Of a stretch of DNA of 36,071 nucleotides, positions 1 to 8,278 are shown one piece after another. The DNA is from Lachnospiraceae bacterium (GTDB lineage: Bacteria; Bacillota; Clostridia; Lachnospirales; Lachnospiraceae): the NCBI GenBank assembly GCA_029227035.1, contig JAQXZD010000078.1, positions 1 to 36,071 of the forward strand. Direction: 5' to 3'. Every line of letters begins with the position of its first letter. Position 1 is the first letter of the stretch. The notes under the pieces are model-generated. The model saw nothing but the letters and a program-made list of their open reading frames with translations, ran no database searches and was not told the origin of the DNA. The translations under genes were made by a program, and so were the position numbers.

Positions 1-161
1 CGCATTAATTCTCTCAGTTCATTCTCACCTTTTATTTCTCGTGCAGCTACGGATGTTTGAACAGGACGGTTTTTGGCAGATTCTTCAATCGCATTAACGA
101 ACATTTCCACCTGTTCCTTGCCAGAAATGACAAAATTTTTCGTGATACTTGAAGTTGCCAT
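1..161 (-). CDS. Small hypothetical protein, 3' part outside the window
   Basis: The frame opens at an ATG (159-161) behind a very strong ribosome site (AGGAGGTG at 167-174) and stays open for 53 codons to the window edge. It begins MATSSITKNFVISGKEQVEM. The visible part is hydrophilic, with an amphipathic helix followed by a basic/acidic stretch (residues 12-53), and has no signal peptide or membrane segment. Composition and size are compatible with a small DNA-binding or antitoxin-like protein, but I recognise no family. It has its own promoter upstream. The gene is real (start signals and unbroken frame), but its function is unknown. Confidence 0.7.
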   Translation of the reverse strand, partial: MATSSITKNFVISGKEQVEMFVNAIEESAKNRPVQTSVAAREIKGENELRELM

Positions 162-219
162 ATAAACACCTCCTTCATTAGTATTGCTTATCTTCGCTTA
201 ATCATACTTTTCTATCTTT

Positions 220-248
220 ATTGTATTCGGTAACTGCCAAATTTGCAA
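220..248 (-). promoter_or_regulatory. Sigma-A-type promoter for the left-edge gene
   Basis: On the minus strand, TTGCAA (243-248) and TACAAT (220-225) are separated by exactly 17 bp. The start codon lies about 50 bp downstream. The remaining sequence between 161 and 302 holds only a short frame behind an AGAGGAGG motif (282-290) with no ATG/GTG/TTG start, possibly a gene remnant. Confidence 0.6.
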
Positions 249-301
249 TAACATAATTATGAATTTTTCTTAAAATCAGCGAACCTCCTCTTTCTCCTAA
301 A

Positions 302-460
302 TTATTTTCCGTAATATTCTTCCAGTTTTCTCTCGAGCTCATCAAAATCCATTTCGCCTTTTATATTTTGTAATTCATATTGCTGTCCTTCAATTTTATC
401 GATGCTTCTTTGCCACTTTACAAGAGTTCCTGCTGAATTTATGATTTTGAACTGTTGCAT
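302..460 (-). CDS. 52-aa small protein downstream of fic
   Basis: This short frame begins at ATG 458-460 and ends at TAA 302-304. It starts MQQFKIINSAGTLVKWQRSI and ends in a strongly charged helix-prone tail (ELERKLEEYY). It begins 23 bp after the stop of the class II fic gene on the same strand, so it is probably the last gene of that operon. No strong ribosome site precedes the ATG; an in-frame TTG further upstream is an alternative start. I recognise no family. Fic toxins often have a small partner protein, but the class II Fic here already carries its own inhibitory motif, so a partner role is speculation. Confidence 0.5.
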   Translation of the reverse strand: MQQFKIINSAGTLVKWQRSIDKIEGQQYELQNIKGEMDFDELERKLEEYYGK

Positions 461-483
461 TTTTTGCAACAACTGAAATTCTT

Positions 484-1380
484 CTACTTATCATACTCAA
501 TCCTAAAGTAATCCAGATATGCCTTATATTTATCCTGTGCCGTCAGGCAAGTATCCGTCAAATACCCTTTTTCATTGTTCCACTCTTTCAATCCACGATA
601 GTAGAACAATTTCAGATTATCATCAATAATGAATGGAACGATGTTATACTTTAGACATTCCTTAAACATAATCAGTCTGCCCACACGACCGTTGCCGTCC
701 TGAAACGGATGTATCTTTTCAAATTTAACATGGAAGTCCAGAATATCCTCAAAAGTCTTTTTATCTTTCTCATTATACTCTGTCAACAGACTTTTCATCT
801 TATCTGCAACATCTTCCGGCATTGCTGTCGGCATACCGCCAACTTCATTTGGTCTTTTCTTATAACCTCCAACTGCAAACCAATCCTGGCGAGAATCGCT
901 GGTGCCGGATTTTAAAATCAGATGCAGCTCTTTAATAAAACGCTCGGATAGCACGGATTTTGCATTATCAATAATCGTATCAATGCATCGAAAATGGTTG
1001 GCTGTTTCAATCACGTCATCTACATTCAGTGTTTCATTCTCCACACCGATAGTATTTGTCTCAAAAATATATCTTGTCTGATCGTGAGTCAACCGGCTGC
1101 CTTCGATATGATTGGAATTATAAGTTAAATCAATCTGTGTTTTATGATAAATTCCACCGGAATATTTACTTCTCTTTTCTTCCTGGAGAATGAAAAGTAA
1201 AGTTTTCGGCTTATTCTCCTTCTTATTTGCTCGTAAAGGCTTGGTTGCATCTTCCGGTACATTCCAGGTCTTTCCGGTAAGGAACGCCCCCGGAACTCGC
1301 CCATGTGCACAATAATTGCGAACACTTCTCTCCGATATATCCCACTTTTTCGCTGTCTCTGCAACAGAAAGGTATCGCAT
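484..1380 (-). CDS. Fic family protein, class II, with N-terminal HTH
   Basis: Fic proteins usually transfer AMP from ATP to a Ser/Thr/Tyr hydroxyl of a target protein. This 298-aa protein has the full core motif HPFQDGNGRVGR (residues 224-235) with catalytic His224 and metal-anchoring Asp228. Before the Fic fold there is an inhibitory-helix motif S-x-x-x-E-G (Ser89, Glu93, Gly94), which defines class II self-inhibited Fic proteins. Residues 1-50 look like a MerR/excisionase-type helix-turn-helix (SVAETAKKWDISERSVRNYC), which could let the protein bind DNA or its own promoter. The start has a good ribosome site (GGAGG, 7 nt spacing). It lies 19 bp after the class III fic gene and is probably co-transcribed with it. 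The target is unknown. Confidence 0.9.
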   Translation of the reverse strand: MRYLSVAETAKKWDISERSVRNYCAHGRVPGAFLTGKTWNVPEDATKPLRANKKENKPKTLLFILQEEKRSKYSGGIYHKTQIDLTYNSNHIEGSRLTHDQTRYIFETNTIGVENETLNVDDVIETANHFRCIDTIIDNAKSVLSERFIKELHLILKSGTSDSRQDWFAVGGYKKRPNEVGGMPTAMPEDVADKMKSLLTEYNEKDKKTFEDILDFHVKFEKIHPFQDGNGRVGRLIMFKECLKYNIVPFIIDDNLKLFYYRGLKEWNNEKGYLTDTCLTAQDKYKAYLDYFRIEYDK

Positions 1381-1399
1381 CTAATATCCTCCAATTCGT

Positions 1400-2002
1400 T
1401 TACAGTTCCTCGGTTTTATATACATAGTAGCCTTCATAGTAATAGCTGTGGTCAATGCCCTTCATGTAGACTTCTCTATCATTTACATTGTCTGTAAGGG
1501 CTTTTTTCAGAAGAAACTTAATTTCTATATTTTTGATTGGGCTGCGCTCCATGGCCAGCAAATAATCTTCCTTATCCACTTTACTCCAGTCAACGACATA
1601 TCCGATTTCTTTTTTCAATATCAGATCCAGCCAAATTCTTGTGCTTCTTCCGTTACCTTTCCTAAACGGATGAGCCACATTCATTTCCACATATTTTTCT
1701 ATGATTTCATCAAATGTAGACTGAGGCATTTTATCAATACTTTGTAATGCTGCATCCAGATACATCAGTGGAACAAAACGGAAATTCCCTTTTGAAATAT
1801 TCACTTTGCGAATCTCACCGGCAAAATCATATATTTCATCAAAAAGGTATTTATGAATCTTGGCAAGGCTTTCAAAGGTTCCGGCTTCTAAACTTTCCAA
1901 ATATCCACTTTCAAACATTTCAACTGCTTTCTGCTTGCTGATTTTTTCTTCTATTCTTGCTAATTCCACTGAATTTGTAATTTCCAGTTTGTTTTCAAGC
2001 AT
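1400..2002 (-). CDS. Fic family protein, class III (NmFic-like), Lys in Fic loop
   Basis: This 200-aa single-domain Fic protein resembles Neisseria meningitidis NmFic in layout. The Fic motif is [12 protein letters not shown] at residues 111-122, followed by IWLDLIL. A C-terminal inhibitory helix carries S-Y-Y-Y-E-G (Ser186, Glu190), the class III arrangement, in which oligomerisation and auto-AMPylation control activity. The odd feature is Lys115 where the metal-binding Asp/Glu of HxFx(D/E)GNGRxxR normally sits. This may reduce AMPylation or change the reaction. It is the first gene of the pair; a possible promoter lies just upstream. The family is certain; activity is open. Confidence 0.9.
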   Translation of the reverse strand: MLENKLEITNSVELARIEEKISKQKAVEMFESGYLESLEAGTFESLAKIHKYLFDEIYDFAGEIRKVNISKGNFRFVPLMYLDAALQSIDKMPQSTFDEIIEKYVEMNVAHPFRKGNGRSTRIWLDLILKKEIGYVVDWSKVDKEDYLLAMERSPIKNIEIKFLLKKALTDNVNDREVYMKGIDHSYYYEGYYVYKTEEL

Positions 2003-2043
2003 TGCCTTCCCTCACATTCGCACTAAATAATCTGTTTTAATTT

Positions 2044-2073
2044 ACTATATTAAGTATAGCACATTATCGGCAA
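2044..2073 (-). promoter_or_regulatory. Possible promoter of the fic operon
   Basis: On the minus strand, TTGCCG (2068-2073) and TATAGT (2044-2049) are 18 bp apart, about 40 bp before the class III fic start. The -35 match is weak and the -10 good. The surrounding 100 bp is very A/T rich, so chance matches are possible. Confidence 0.35.
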
Positions 2074-2111
2074 TTATTACAGTTTTCCTGTACCAATTTA
2101 TAGTCCCGTTT

Positions 2112-2150
2112 TTGCCGATTCAGGCAATATAAAAGCTCCTGCGCAAGAGC
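2112..2150 (-). terminator. Weak terminator hairpins after the CDF gene
   Basis: Just after the CDF transporter stop, the minus strand forms a GCTC...GAGC hairpin (2135-2150) followed by TTTTAT, then a second hairpin TTGCC-TGAATC-GGCAA (2112-2127) followed by AAAA. Stems are short, so termination strength is uncertain. Confidence 0.4.
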
Positions 2151-2159
2151 CCATGAAAC

Positions 2160-3089
2160 CTAAATTTCAACTTCTGTTGTTCCGCTGTATTTGATATCCG
2201 GCAACAGTTCAAAATAAAAGTCCTGATAATGTTTCGAAAGAGCCTGTATAATATCGTTCTGGACAAGCCGGAAACGGGAGATAGACACCAGATCACGGTC
2301 AAATGTGATATAAACACTGATCCACAATTTTCTTCCGGTTCGTACAATGTCAAAGTACAGATGGTCATATCCGTAATCATCCAGTATGGGAACAATAATG
2401 CTCTTGATCTCATCCACGGTTTCTTCTTCCGGTGGCAAAAGAAACAGATCCCTCAGTCCGGTCACAACACTTTTGATTGGTGTGGGAAGCATGAAAAAAG
2501 ACAAGGCAATAGCAATCAGCTGATCCAAATAAGGTTTGATTGGATCAAGCCAGGGCGCAGTAATCAGTACCGGCAGGAAAAAGGCAGCGGTCATACCGAC
2601 GGAAGAAACTGTGTCAATCTTCCATTCCTGAATCTCCGTTGTGACAATGGGAGAGGTCAGATTCCGGTTTTTCCTGTTCAGAATAATGATAAAAAGAATT
2701 CCAAGCAGAGTAGCGGACAGTTCAAAATATGCCACTGTAGAAAAATTTACATGGCGGCCGCCGTGGAAAATGATCTGAACGTTGTTTACGATCAGTCCTA
2801 GGGTGACTGCAATCATGACAATTCCTTTCAGAACTACAAAAAGAGATTCTACCTGCAGGTAGCCAAAAGGCCTTTTCTCATTGGATGGTTTATAGAGCAG
2901 GGGCACCAGCGTCATGGAGATAAAAATCATCGCCAGTTCGACTGTATCATAGATAGAATCGAGAAGTACGGTCTGTGAGCTGGTGTAAACAGCCATGATT
3001 AATTCAAGGATAACAAAGATGCAGTTGCCTGTGAGAGACACTCTAAGAGCAGCCATCTCTGATTTGCGTTGTTTGCGGTTGGAATGGAT
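2160..3089 (-). CDS. Cation diffusion facilitator (CDF) family transporter
   Basis: About 309 aa with six hydrophobic segments (CIFVILELIMAV, MIFISMTLVPLL, VVLKGIVMIAV, LSATLLGILFII, MTAAFFLPVLI, LIAIALSFFML) and a C-terminal cytoplasmic domain, the CDF layout for divalent metal/proton antiport. TM2 has a D-S-I-Y-D (DxxxD) metal site instead of the usual HxxxD. Start choice: a sigma-A promoter (3142-3170) excludes starts above about 3135. A perfect AGGAGG (3099-3104) sits 8 nt before an in-frame ATC (3087-3089), while the first ATG (3054-3056) has no ribosome site. I use the ATC, which also gives the usual N-terminal length; the ATG start would give 299 aa. The gene follows jetD but has its own promoter, so it is probably not a defence component. 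Confidence 0.8.
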   Translation of the reverse strand: MHSNRKQRKSEMAALRVSLTGNCIFVILELIMAVYTSSQTVLLDSIYDTVELAMIFISMTLVPLLYKPSNEKRPFGYLQVESLFVVLKGIVMIAVTLGLIVNNVQIIFHGGRHVNFSTVAYFELSATLLGILFIIILNRKNRNLTSPIVTTEIQEWKIDTVSSVGMTAAFFLPVLITAPWLDPIKPYLDQLIAIALSFFMLPTPIKSVVTGLRDLFLLPPEEETVDEIKSIIVPILDDYGYDHLYFDIVRTGRKLWISVYITFDRDLVSISRFRLVQNDIIQALSKHYQDFYFELLPDIKYSGTTEVEI

Positions 3090-3141
3090 AAAGAACACCT
3101 CCTGTTGTAAATTGTAGAAATATGCGGTAAAACACAGTATT

Positions 3142-3170
3142 ATTGTATTTGGTCTGAAATATGATGTCAA
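3142..3170 (-). promoter_or_regulatory. Sigma-A promoter of the CDF gene
   Basis: On the minus strand, a consensus TTGACA (3165-3170) and TACAAT (3142-3147) are separated by 17 bp. It begins 7 bp after the jetD stop, so the CDF gene can be transcribed independently of the Wadjet operon. Confidence 0.8.
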
Positions 3171-3176
3171 GGCTAT

Positions 3177-4394
3177 TCAACCTTTCATCGATAAGCTTAT
3201 AATTTCCTGCTCCAGCTTGCAATTATGGTCAAGCATATATTGTAATGTTTCACTATGTTTCTGCTTTGCAATAAGATTTCTGGCTTTCACCTTATCCTGC
3301 TCTCTCAATTCTTTACAATACCCGGCATACTTCTTCAACATATCAGCATCCATATGTAACGGTTCAAAATCAATTCCCGTTCCGTTTATCAGATGTTCTA
3401 ATATATAAAATCCATCCGGGTCAATATCCCCAAAATGGTACCATTTCTTTTGAGGATTCTCTTTACTAATCCGTTGTAAAAAAGCCTGTTTTTCGCTGTT
3501 ATGATAACCTGCCAGATAAATATAAGCACAGTTTTCTTCATTTACCCGGTAAAAAGAAGTCAAATTTTCAACGGTCACAATACACTCCTCTTTCACATGG
3601 ATAGATACTAGCTTTTTTATGAAATCCGAAGACAATGCCATAGGTTCCGAATCTAATTGAATTCTCCTCCCATCAGCCAAACACAACTCCATTTTTCCTT
3701 TCAGATAAACATATGATGGGTTCGCATAAACCTTAAATTCTTCAAGCACTATTTTTTCCTGCTCTCTGGCATCATCCACACCAGTCAGTTTTTCTGAAAA
3801 GTCCATATACGTGCATAATATTTTACATATCCTGCTCCGATATTTTTTTTCAAATGCTTTGCTGTCCGCCAAAAGCATGATGGATAATTCTCTCTCCAGC
3901 AGTTCTTCTGTATTATCCAATATATAATCCAGAATCTGCAAAAGTTTTTCACTTACCTCAAGCGTATAACTCGGCTTTTTTCCTTCTTCGATACGCTCAA
4001 GCTGATCATTGCAAAAGGAAACAATCAAAGGTTTTTCCAAATTCTTCCACTTTTCAAAAAACGCAATTTGTTCTTGTATCATATCTGCTTTTCGCTTTCG
4101 CTGTAACAGATCATAATAATCCGGCAACTTGTCATTACATGCCAGGATTTTTACCATCACTCCGTCTTTCTCCTTAATTGTCACCAGATTGATTGTTTGC
4201 AAATAACGCATCTCTGCCTCAAAATCTTTAATTTGCTCAACATTTGCAAAATCCGATACATATTCAGGCCATATGGCAATCGGCTCCACGGCGAAATTTT
4301 GTGAAACTAAATTAGTACCCTCATAAGTTTTACTTCTTTCATACTTATCCAATAATGCATTCAAAAGCTTTTTCTGATTAACCGTTAATTTCAT
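3177..4394 (-). CDS. jetD: Wadjet anti-plasmid system protein JetD (Toprim-like nuclease)
   Basis: 405 aa. In Wadjet, JetD is the nuclease subunit that cuts circular DNA after the SMC-like JetABC complex has extruded it as a loop. The N-terminal half is helical and charged, as expected for the JetABC-contacting region (DUF3322-like). The C-terminal part has Toprim-like acidic motifs: V-E-N with Glu276, and GDIDPDG at 322-328 with the D-x-D pair, plus a late LEQEIISL segment. The start overlaps the jetC end by 17 bp, typical for translational coupling. It is the last gene of the four-gene operon. Assignment rests on the motifs together with the conserved gene order. Confidence 0.9.
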   Translation of the reverse strand: MKLTVNQKKLLNALLDKYERSKTYEGTNLVSQNFAVEPIAIWPEYVSDFANVEQIKDFEAEMRYLQTINLVTIKEKDGVMVKILACNDKLPDYYDLLQRKRKADMIQEQIAFFEKWKNLEKPLIVSFCNDQLERIEEGKKPSYTLEVSEKLLQILDYILDNTEELLERELSIMLLADSKAFEKKYRSRICKILCTYMDFSEKLTGVDDAREQEKIVLEEFKVYANPSYVYLKGKMELCLADGRRIQLDSEPMALSSDFIKKLVSIHVKEECIVTVENLTSFYRVNEENCAYIYLAGYHNSEKQAFLQRISKENPQKKWYHFGDIDPDGFYILEHLINGTGIDFEPLHMDADMLKKYAGYCKELREQDKVKARNLIAKQKHSETLQYMLDHNCKLEQEIISLSMKG

Positions 4395-7300
4395 TCACTT
4401 TCACCAATCCTTCTACTGCATTCGTATAACGTCCTGTAGGCACCAGGCTGACTGTCGATTGAATAAACTGTCCAATACTGCTAATCTTCTCCGGTGGCGC
4501 TGCATATATGACCTGAAAATCATTTTCCTCCAGATATTTTACCATTTGTTCGATTCGTTCTCTCGACAATGCAGAAAAAGCTTCATCAATAAAGGCTAAT
4601 CTTGCGCAACAGTTTCTTCTTGGATAGCACTGTAACAAGCTCGCCGCCAAAATAATAAAATATGGTGTCTGCTTTTCTCCGTTGGATGCCGAACCCTGCT
4701 TTTTGGAAAGATTTGCCGTAATCTCCTCGCCACCCTGATGACTGGTAATCTCCATATCATAGGTAAAATACTTTCTGTAATCTGTATACTCTTCCTCATC
4801 CTCCTCATCAAGAATCATATTCATAAATTCCTGAATGTCTCTTTCCATTTCTTCATCATCCCGGTTAGAATTCATATACATTTCCGGTGAATTCATATAA
4901 TTTTCTAACTTCTTGCAAATACGGAAAAACAACATTCTGTCCGGTTTTTCTTCCATCTTGAATTTATAGGTATCCTGTCCAAACGGTATCTGCTTTAATT
5001 CCCGGTTAATTGCGTCAATCTCACGCCTTGCTTCTCCGATGGTCTCATTGATCTCTGCAACAAAATCATTCATAAAGGCACTTTCCAGTTTTCTGGCCTG
5101 CTCAGTCAGACGACTGTGTGCCTCTTCTATTTTTACATTTGCAATATTACGGTACTCATCACGATAAAACGGAATATATCCAATACCCCGCTTATTGATA
5201 TCAATTTCCGATATTTTACAATACTCAAGCTGTGCCGTTTCCAACGCGTTTACACAAATGTCCAGCTCCCCTCTTAAGTTTTGTACCGTTTTTTCCGTAA
5301 TGACCTTTATTTCGCCACGCTTTTTATGAAGCTTTTCATACTCTTTCAACATGGTACTTTCCAGTTCCAGATGTGTCAGCTTAATCTCTTCATATGCTTT
5401 CTGACAGCCATAAATTTCCCCGGCAATATTTTTCCCCCGCTCCTGTTCATGTTTCAAACCAGCTTCACATTCACCAATTTTTATATCAATATCAGTTTTC
5501 TTTTGAACTACCTCATCAAATGCATTCTTTGCATCCTGCTGTTCTTGAAGAACAGCAAGGAATTCCGGATTTTTCTCTATTTCCTCAATATTTTTTTCAT
5601 ACTGATGCTTCTTTTCCTGATGTTCTACAAGTAAATCCGGCGCTTCCAGCTGATAATTTGCTGCTTCAAAATCAATGTTACGCAAAGAAGCCATTTTATT
5701 TCTCACATCTTCCAAAGCATCATTTTTCTGCCTGTAATCATCCTGTGCGATTCGCTTTTGCTCCTGTACCGCTTTCTTTTGCAATTCAACCGCATCCTGA
5801 CCCAAGCATATCTGTGTTTTTTTCATATTCATACAAGCAACAGAATAACTCTTTGCCAGCATACCATTCTTCATCAGACCGCCCTTCGGATACTCATGCA
5901 ATTCCTCTAAGGTATCACACAAATGAATGCCATTTAACAAATAATTCGCATATCTTCTGGCGTAAACATTCGGTATCACGAGCTGTTCCGCCGCAGAGCC
6001 TTTCACCACTTCAGAATCCGGCAGTTTATCTGTAATCACAATATTTGCCGCATACAGCTTCTTTTCCTGCAACACTTTCATTGCTTCATGACAATACTTA
6101 CCATCAACAATAATATAATATCGCTTTTTCCCCAAAAAAGTCTCGATTGCTTTTCTCCAGGTTATATCCTTAACCGCCTGTACCAGTTCTGCAAATATAC
6201 GTACCTCTGTGTGAATGCCTTTTTTCGCCAATTCATTTTTTATTACCAGCTTTGCCTGCTCTATTTCCTCAGGGTAAATAACCTGATTCGACTCAAGCAG
6301 CTTAAATTGTTGCTCTAATGACTCAAGTTCCCTTTTTAACACCTTAATCTCATCTTCAAGATGCACTTTCCGAGTTCCTAAATCACTTTGTAATGTATCC
6401 ACTGCTTCAAGGAAAGAAATTAATACTTTACGCTTTTTCTCTACAGAATATCCCTCATCTGCCATATGCAATAAGTACGTACTGTCCTCTGCACTCCATT
6501 CCTCTATCGTCCATTGGAGCTCTTTGGATAAGGAGTGTTGAAGCTGAAATAATTTTTCGACCTGTTTTTCCTCTTTTTTTATTGTTCCATCCAACACCAG
6601 AATCTGATTTTTTAAATTTTGTACAGAAGTCTGCATACCCCGATAGGCATCGTTTGACTCCGCAATCTGTAATCTTTTTCTGGCCTCTTCAAAAAGAATC
6701 TGTACATCCTCTTTTTGTTTTTCCAGTCCTGCATTTTTTTGTTCCAAAGCCTTCAGGCGAAACTGAATATCTTCCTTTTCCTTTTGTTTTTCCAAAAGTT
6801 CCTGATAACGCAGTAACATCTCCCGTATATCCAGATTTCTTTTTTTCAGCTCATATTCCCGGATTTTACTTTCAATTTCTTCCAGTTTTGCTTTACCATC
6901 ACGCAAATCCTCATAAATCTTTTTGATATGCTCAAACTGCTCACGTTGTTGCCTGAGTTCTTTCAGTGAGTTCACTGTTCCCGGTTCCAGGACACATTCC
7001 GCAATAAACTGGTCAATATTATTTTCCGGATTAAATGCCATCATCTTAATCAGTTTTGCCCGGTATTTGCTTACTTCACATCGAAGTCCCAATGCACGAA
7101 GAATCTGCTCTGTTCCACGATCTCTCCCCATAAACTCCCCGGATTTCATTCGTACTCCTTTAAGCTGTAACAGACTTTTTGGTGTAACAAGCAGTTGTTT
7201 CCCATCTATCTTTACAAAATTAATATCTTCCATCTGGGCATTTCTGCATATAAACCAACTGCTCGAAGGAGAAGAGACTTCATCCGGCGACTCAATGCAC

Positions 7301-7641
7301 ACCCCAATCACCAGATGTTCCTGTTCTACAGGTGACCAGAACTCCATGGCAATATAGCTTATGATTTGTCCCTGACGCAAATATCGCATTGCTCCATTAC
7401 TCTTTGTATCTCCCCTGACATATCCTTTTACGGTTCTGTCCCTGTCCTTTGCTGCTTTGTTAAATGTCGTATTGCCGGTAAGCAGATATGTCATGGCATC
7501 TAAAATGGTTGATTTTCCACTTCCGTTTACACCGGTAAACAAAGTAGAGCCTTCCAGTTTCATACACACATTTTGAAAACGGGACCATTGAACCAGCAAT
7601 AATTTTGTAGCTGTTTTTCTATTCTGCGTCATCTTCTGCAT
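4378..7641 (-). CDS. jetC: Wadjet system protein JetC (SMC-like ATPase)
   Basis: 1087-aa SMC/MukB-type ATPase, the motor of the Wadjet loop-extruding complex. The Walker A motif is GVNGSGKST (residues 37-45). Two long charged coiled-coil arms (about 240-460 and 640-860) flank a hinge-like globular region (about 470-620). The C-terminal head carries an ABC-signature equivalent (GSASNGEKQ, ending at 991) and a Walker B (LAFIDEAFS from 1015). In most relatives I recall the signature reads S-G-G-E-K-Q; here Asn replaces the first Gly. The start overlaps jetB by 23 bp. Dimeric JetC would bind DNA with the JetA kleisin and JetB. Confidence 0.93.
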   Translation of the reverse strand: MQKMTQNRKTATKLLLVQWSRFQNVCMKLEGSTLFTGVNGSGKSTILDAMTYLLTGNTTFNKAAKDRDRTVKGYVRGDTKSNGAMRYLRQGQIISYIAMEFWSPVEQEHLVIGVCIESPDEVSSPSSSWFICRNAQMEDINFVKIDGKQLLVTPKSLLQLKGVRMKSGEFMGRDRGTEQILRALGLRCEVSKYRAKLIKMMAFNPENNIDQFIAECVLEPGTVNSLKELRQQREQFEHIKKIYEDLRDGKAKLEEIESKIREYELKKRNLDIREMLLRYQELLEKQKEKEDIQFRLKALEQKNAGLEKQKEDVQILFEEARKRLQIAESNDAYRGMQTSVQNLKNQILVLDGTIKKEEKQVEKLFQLQHSLSKELQWTIEEWSAEDSTYLLHMADEGYSVEKKRKVLISFLEAVDTLQSDLGTRKVHLEDEIKVLKRELESLEQQFKLLESNQVIYPEEIEQAKLVIKNELAKKGIHTEVRIFAELVQAVKDITWRKAIETFLGKKRYYIIVDGKYCHEAMKVLQEKKLYAANIVITDKLPDSEVVKGSAAEQLVIPNVYARRYANYLLNGIHLCDTLEELHEYPKGGLMKNGMLAKSYSVACMNMKKTQICLGQDAVELQKKAVQEQKRIAQDDYRQKNDALEDVRNKMASLRNIDFEAANYQLEAPDLLVEHQEKKHQYEKNIEEIEKNPEFLAVLQEQQDAKNAFDEVVQKKTDIDIKIGECEAGLKHEQERGKNIAGEIYGCQKAYEEIKLTHLELESTMLKEYEKLHKKRGEIKVITEKTVQNLRGELDICVNALETAQLEYCKISEIDINKRGIGYIPFYRDEYRNIANVKIEEAHSRLTEQARKLESAFMNDFVAEINETIGEARREIDAINRELKQIPFGQDTYKFKMEEKPDRMLFFRICKKLENYMNSPEMYMNSNRDDEEMERDIQEFMNMILDEEDEEEYTDYRKYFTYDMEITSHQGGEEITANLSKKQGSASNGEKQTPYFIILAASLLQCYPRRNCCARLAFIDEAFSALSRERIEQMVKYLEENDFQVIYAAPPEKISSIGQFIQSTVSLVPTGRYTNAVEGLVKVNEING

Positions 7642-8278
7642 CCTCTTCCATATCCTCCGTTTCTGCTCCTTCTTTTGCCATCATTCGTTTTTCTGTAGAA
7701 ACCACAAATTTTTTAAATTCTTCTGTATCCAGTGCAAATTGCAAAGAAGCATACAAACGAATCATACAATCCGCATCCCCGACTTTTCCACTCACATCAA
7801 TCAGATTATACTTTGACAACAGATTCAGTATATTGGTCATCGTTGTTTTATCCAGCGGTTCCTTTAATCCATACTTTTCCAAAGCAAACCTTAAATCTGT
7901 CATGGAAACAACGATTGTCTGTGCCAGACTTCCGCTTCGCAACCTGTCGGCATATAAAGTCCACAGGCAGCATAAAACCATACTTTCCGCCTTTTTCAGT
8001 CCCAGTCTGTTCGCCTGCAGCTTTCCTTTTTCGCCTAAGTCTGCACAATTGCGAAGCATTACAACGCCATTTTCCCGATCTAACACAATATCAAATCCGA
8101 TAAATGAAAAATACTTCGTAAAGATTTCCGGACGTTTCGACACAAAATAATACATTCTTTTATTCTCTTCGTCTTTATCCCTGACAATGAATGTCTGTTT
8201 CAGAAGCTTACGACAGCTTCTCTGAAATGTATCCTTCTCTGATGAGGTAAGATTCTCCCAAATATCTTCTATGCTCAT
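7619..8278 (-). CDS. jetB: Wadjet system protein JetB (DUF4194-like, KITE-type)
   Basis: 219 aa. JetB is the small winged-helix (KITE/MukE-like) subunit bound to the JetA kleisin. The sequence is mostly alpha/beta with predicted winged-helix segments (residues about 10-60 and 100-160) and no catalytic motif. It ends in an unusual very acidic tail (ETEDMEEDAEDDAE), encoded in the part that overlaps jetC. Its ATG overlaps the jetA stop as ATGA (8275-8278), indicating translational coupling and fixed stoichiometry. The call relies on size, position between jetA and jetC, and resemblance to DUF4194 proteins. Confidence 0.85.
   Translation of the reverse strand: MSIEDIWENLTSSEKDTFQRSCRKLLKQTFIVRDKDEENKRMYYFVSKRPEIFTKYFSFIGFDIVLDRENGVVMLRNCADLGEKGKLQANRLGLKKAESMVLCCLWTLYADRLRSGSLAQTIVVSMTDLRFALEKYGLKEPLDKTTMTNILNLLSKYNLIDVSGKVGDADCMIRLYASLQFALDTEEFKKFVVSTEKRMMAKEGAETEDMEEDAEDDAE

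Noticed and set aside
5394-6035. 213-aa plus-strand frame inside jetC, and similar ones in jetA and jetB
   Set aside because: No start signals, and the opposite strand encodes complete Wadjet proteins.
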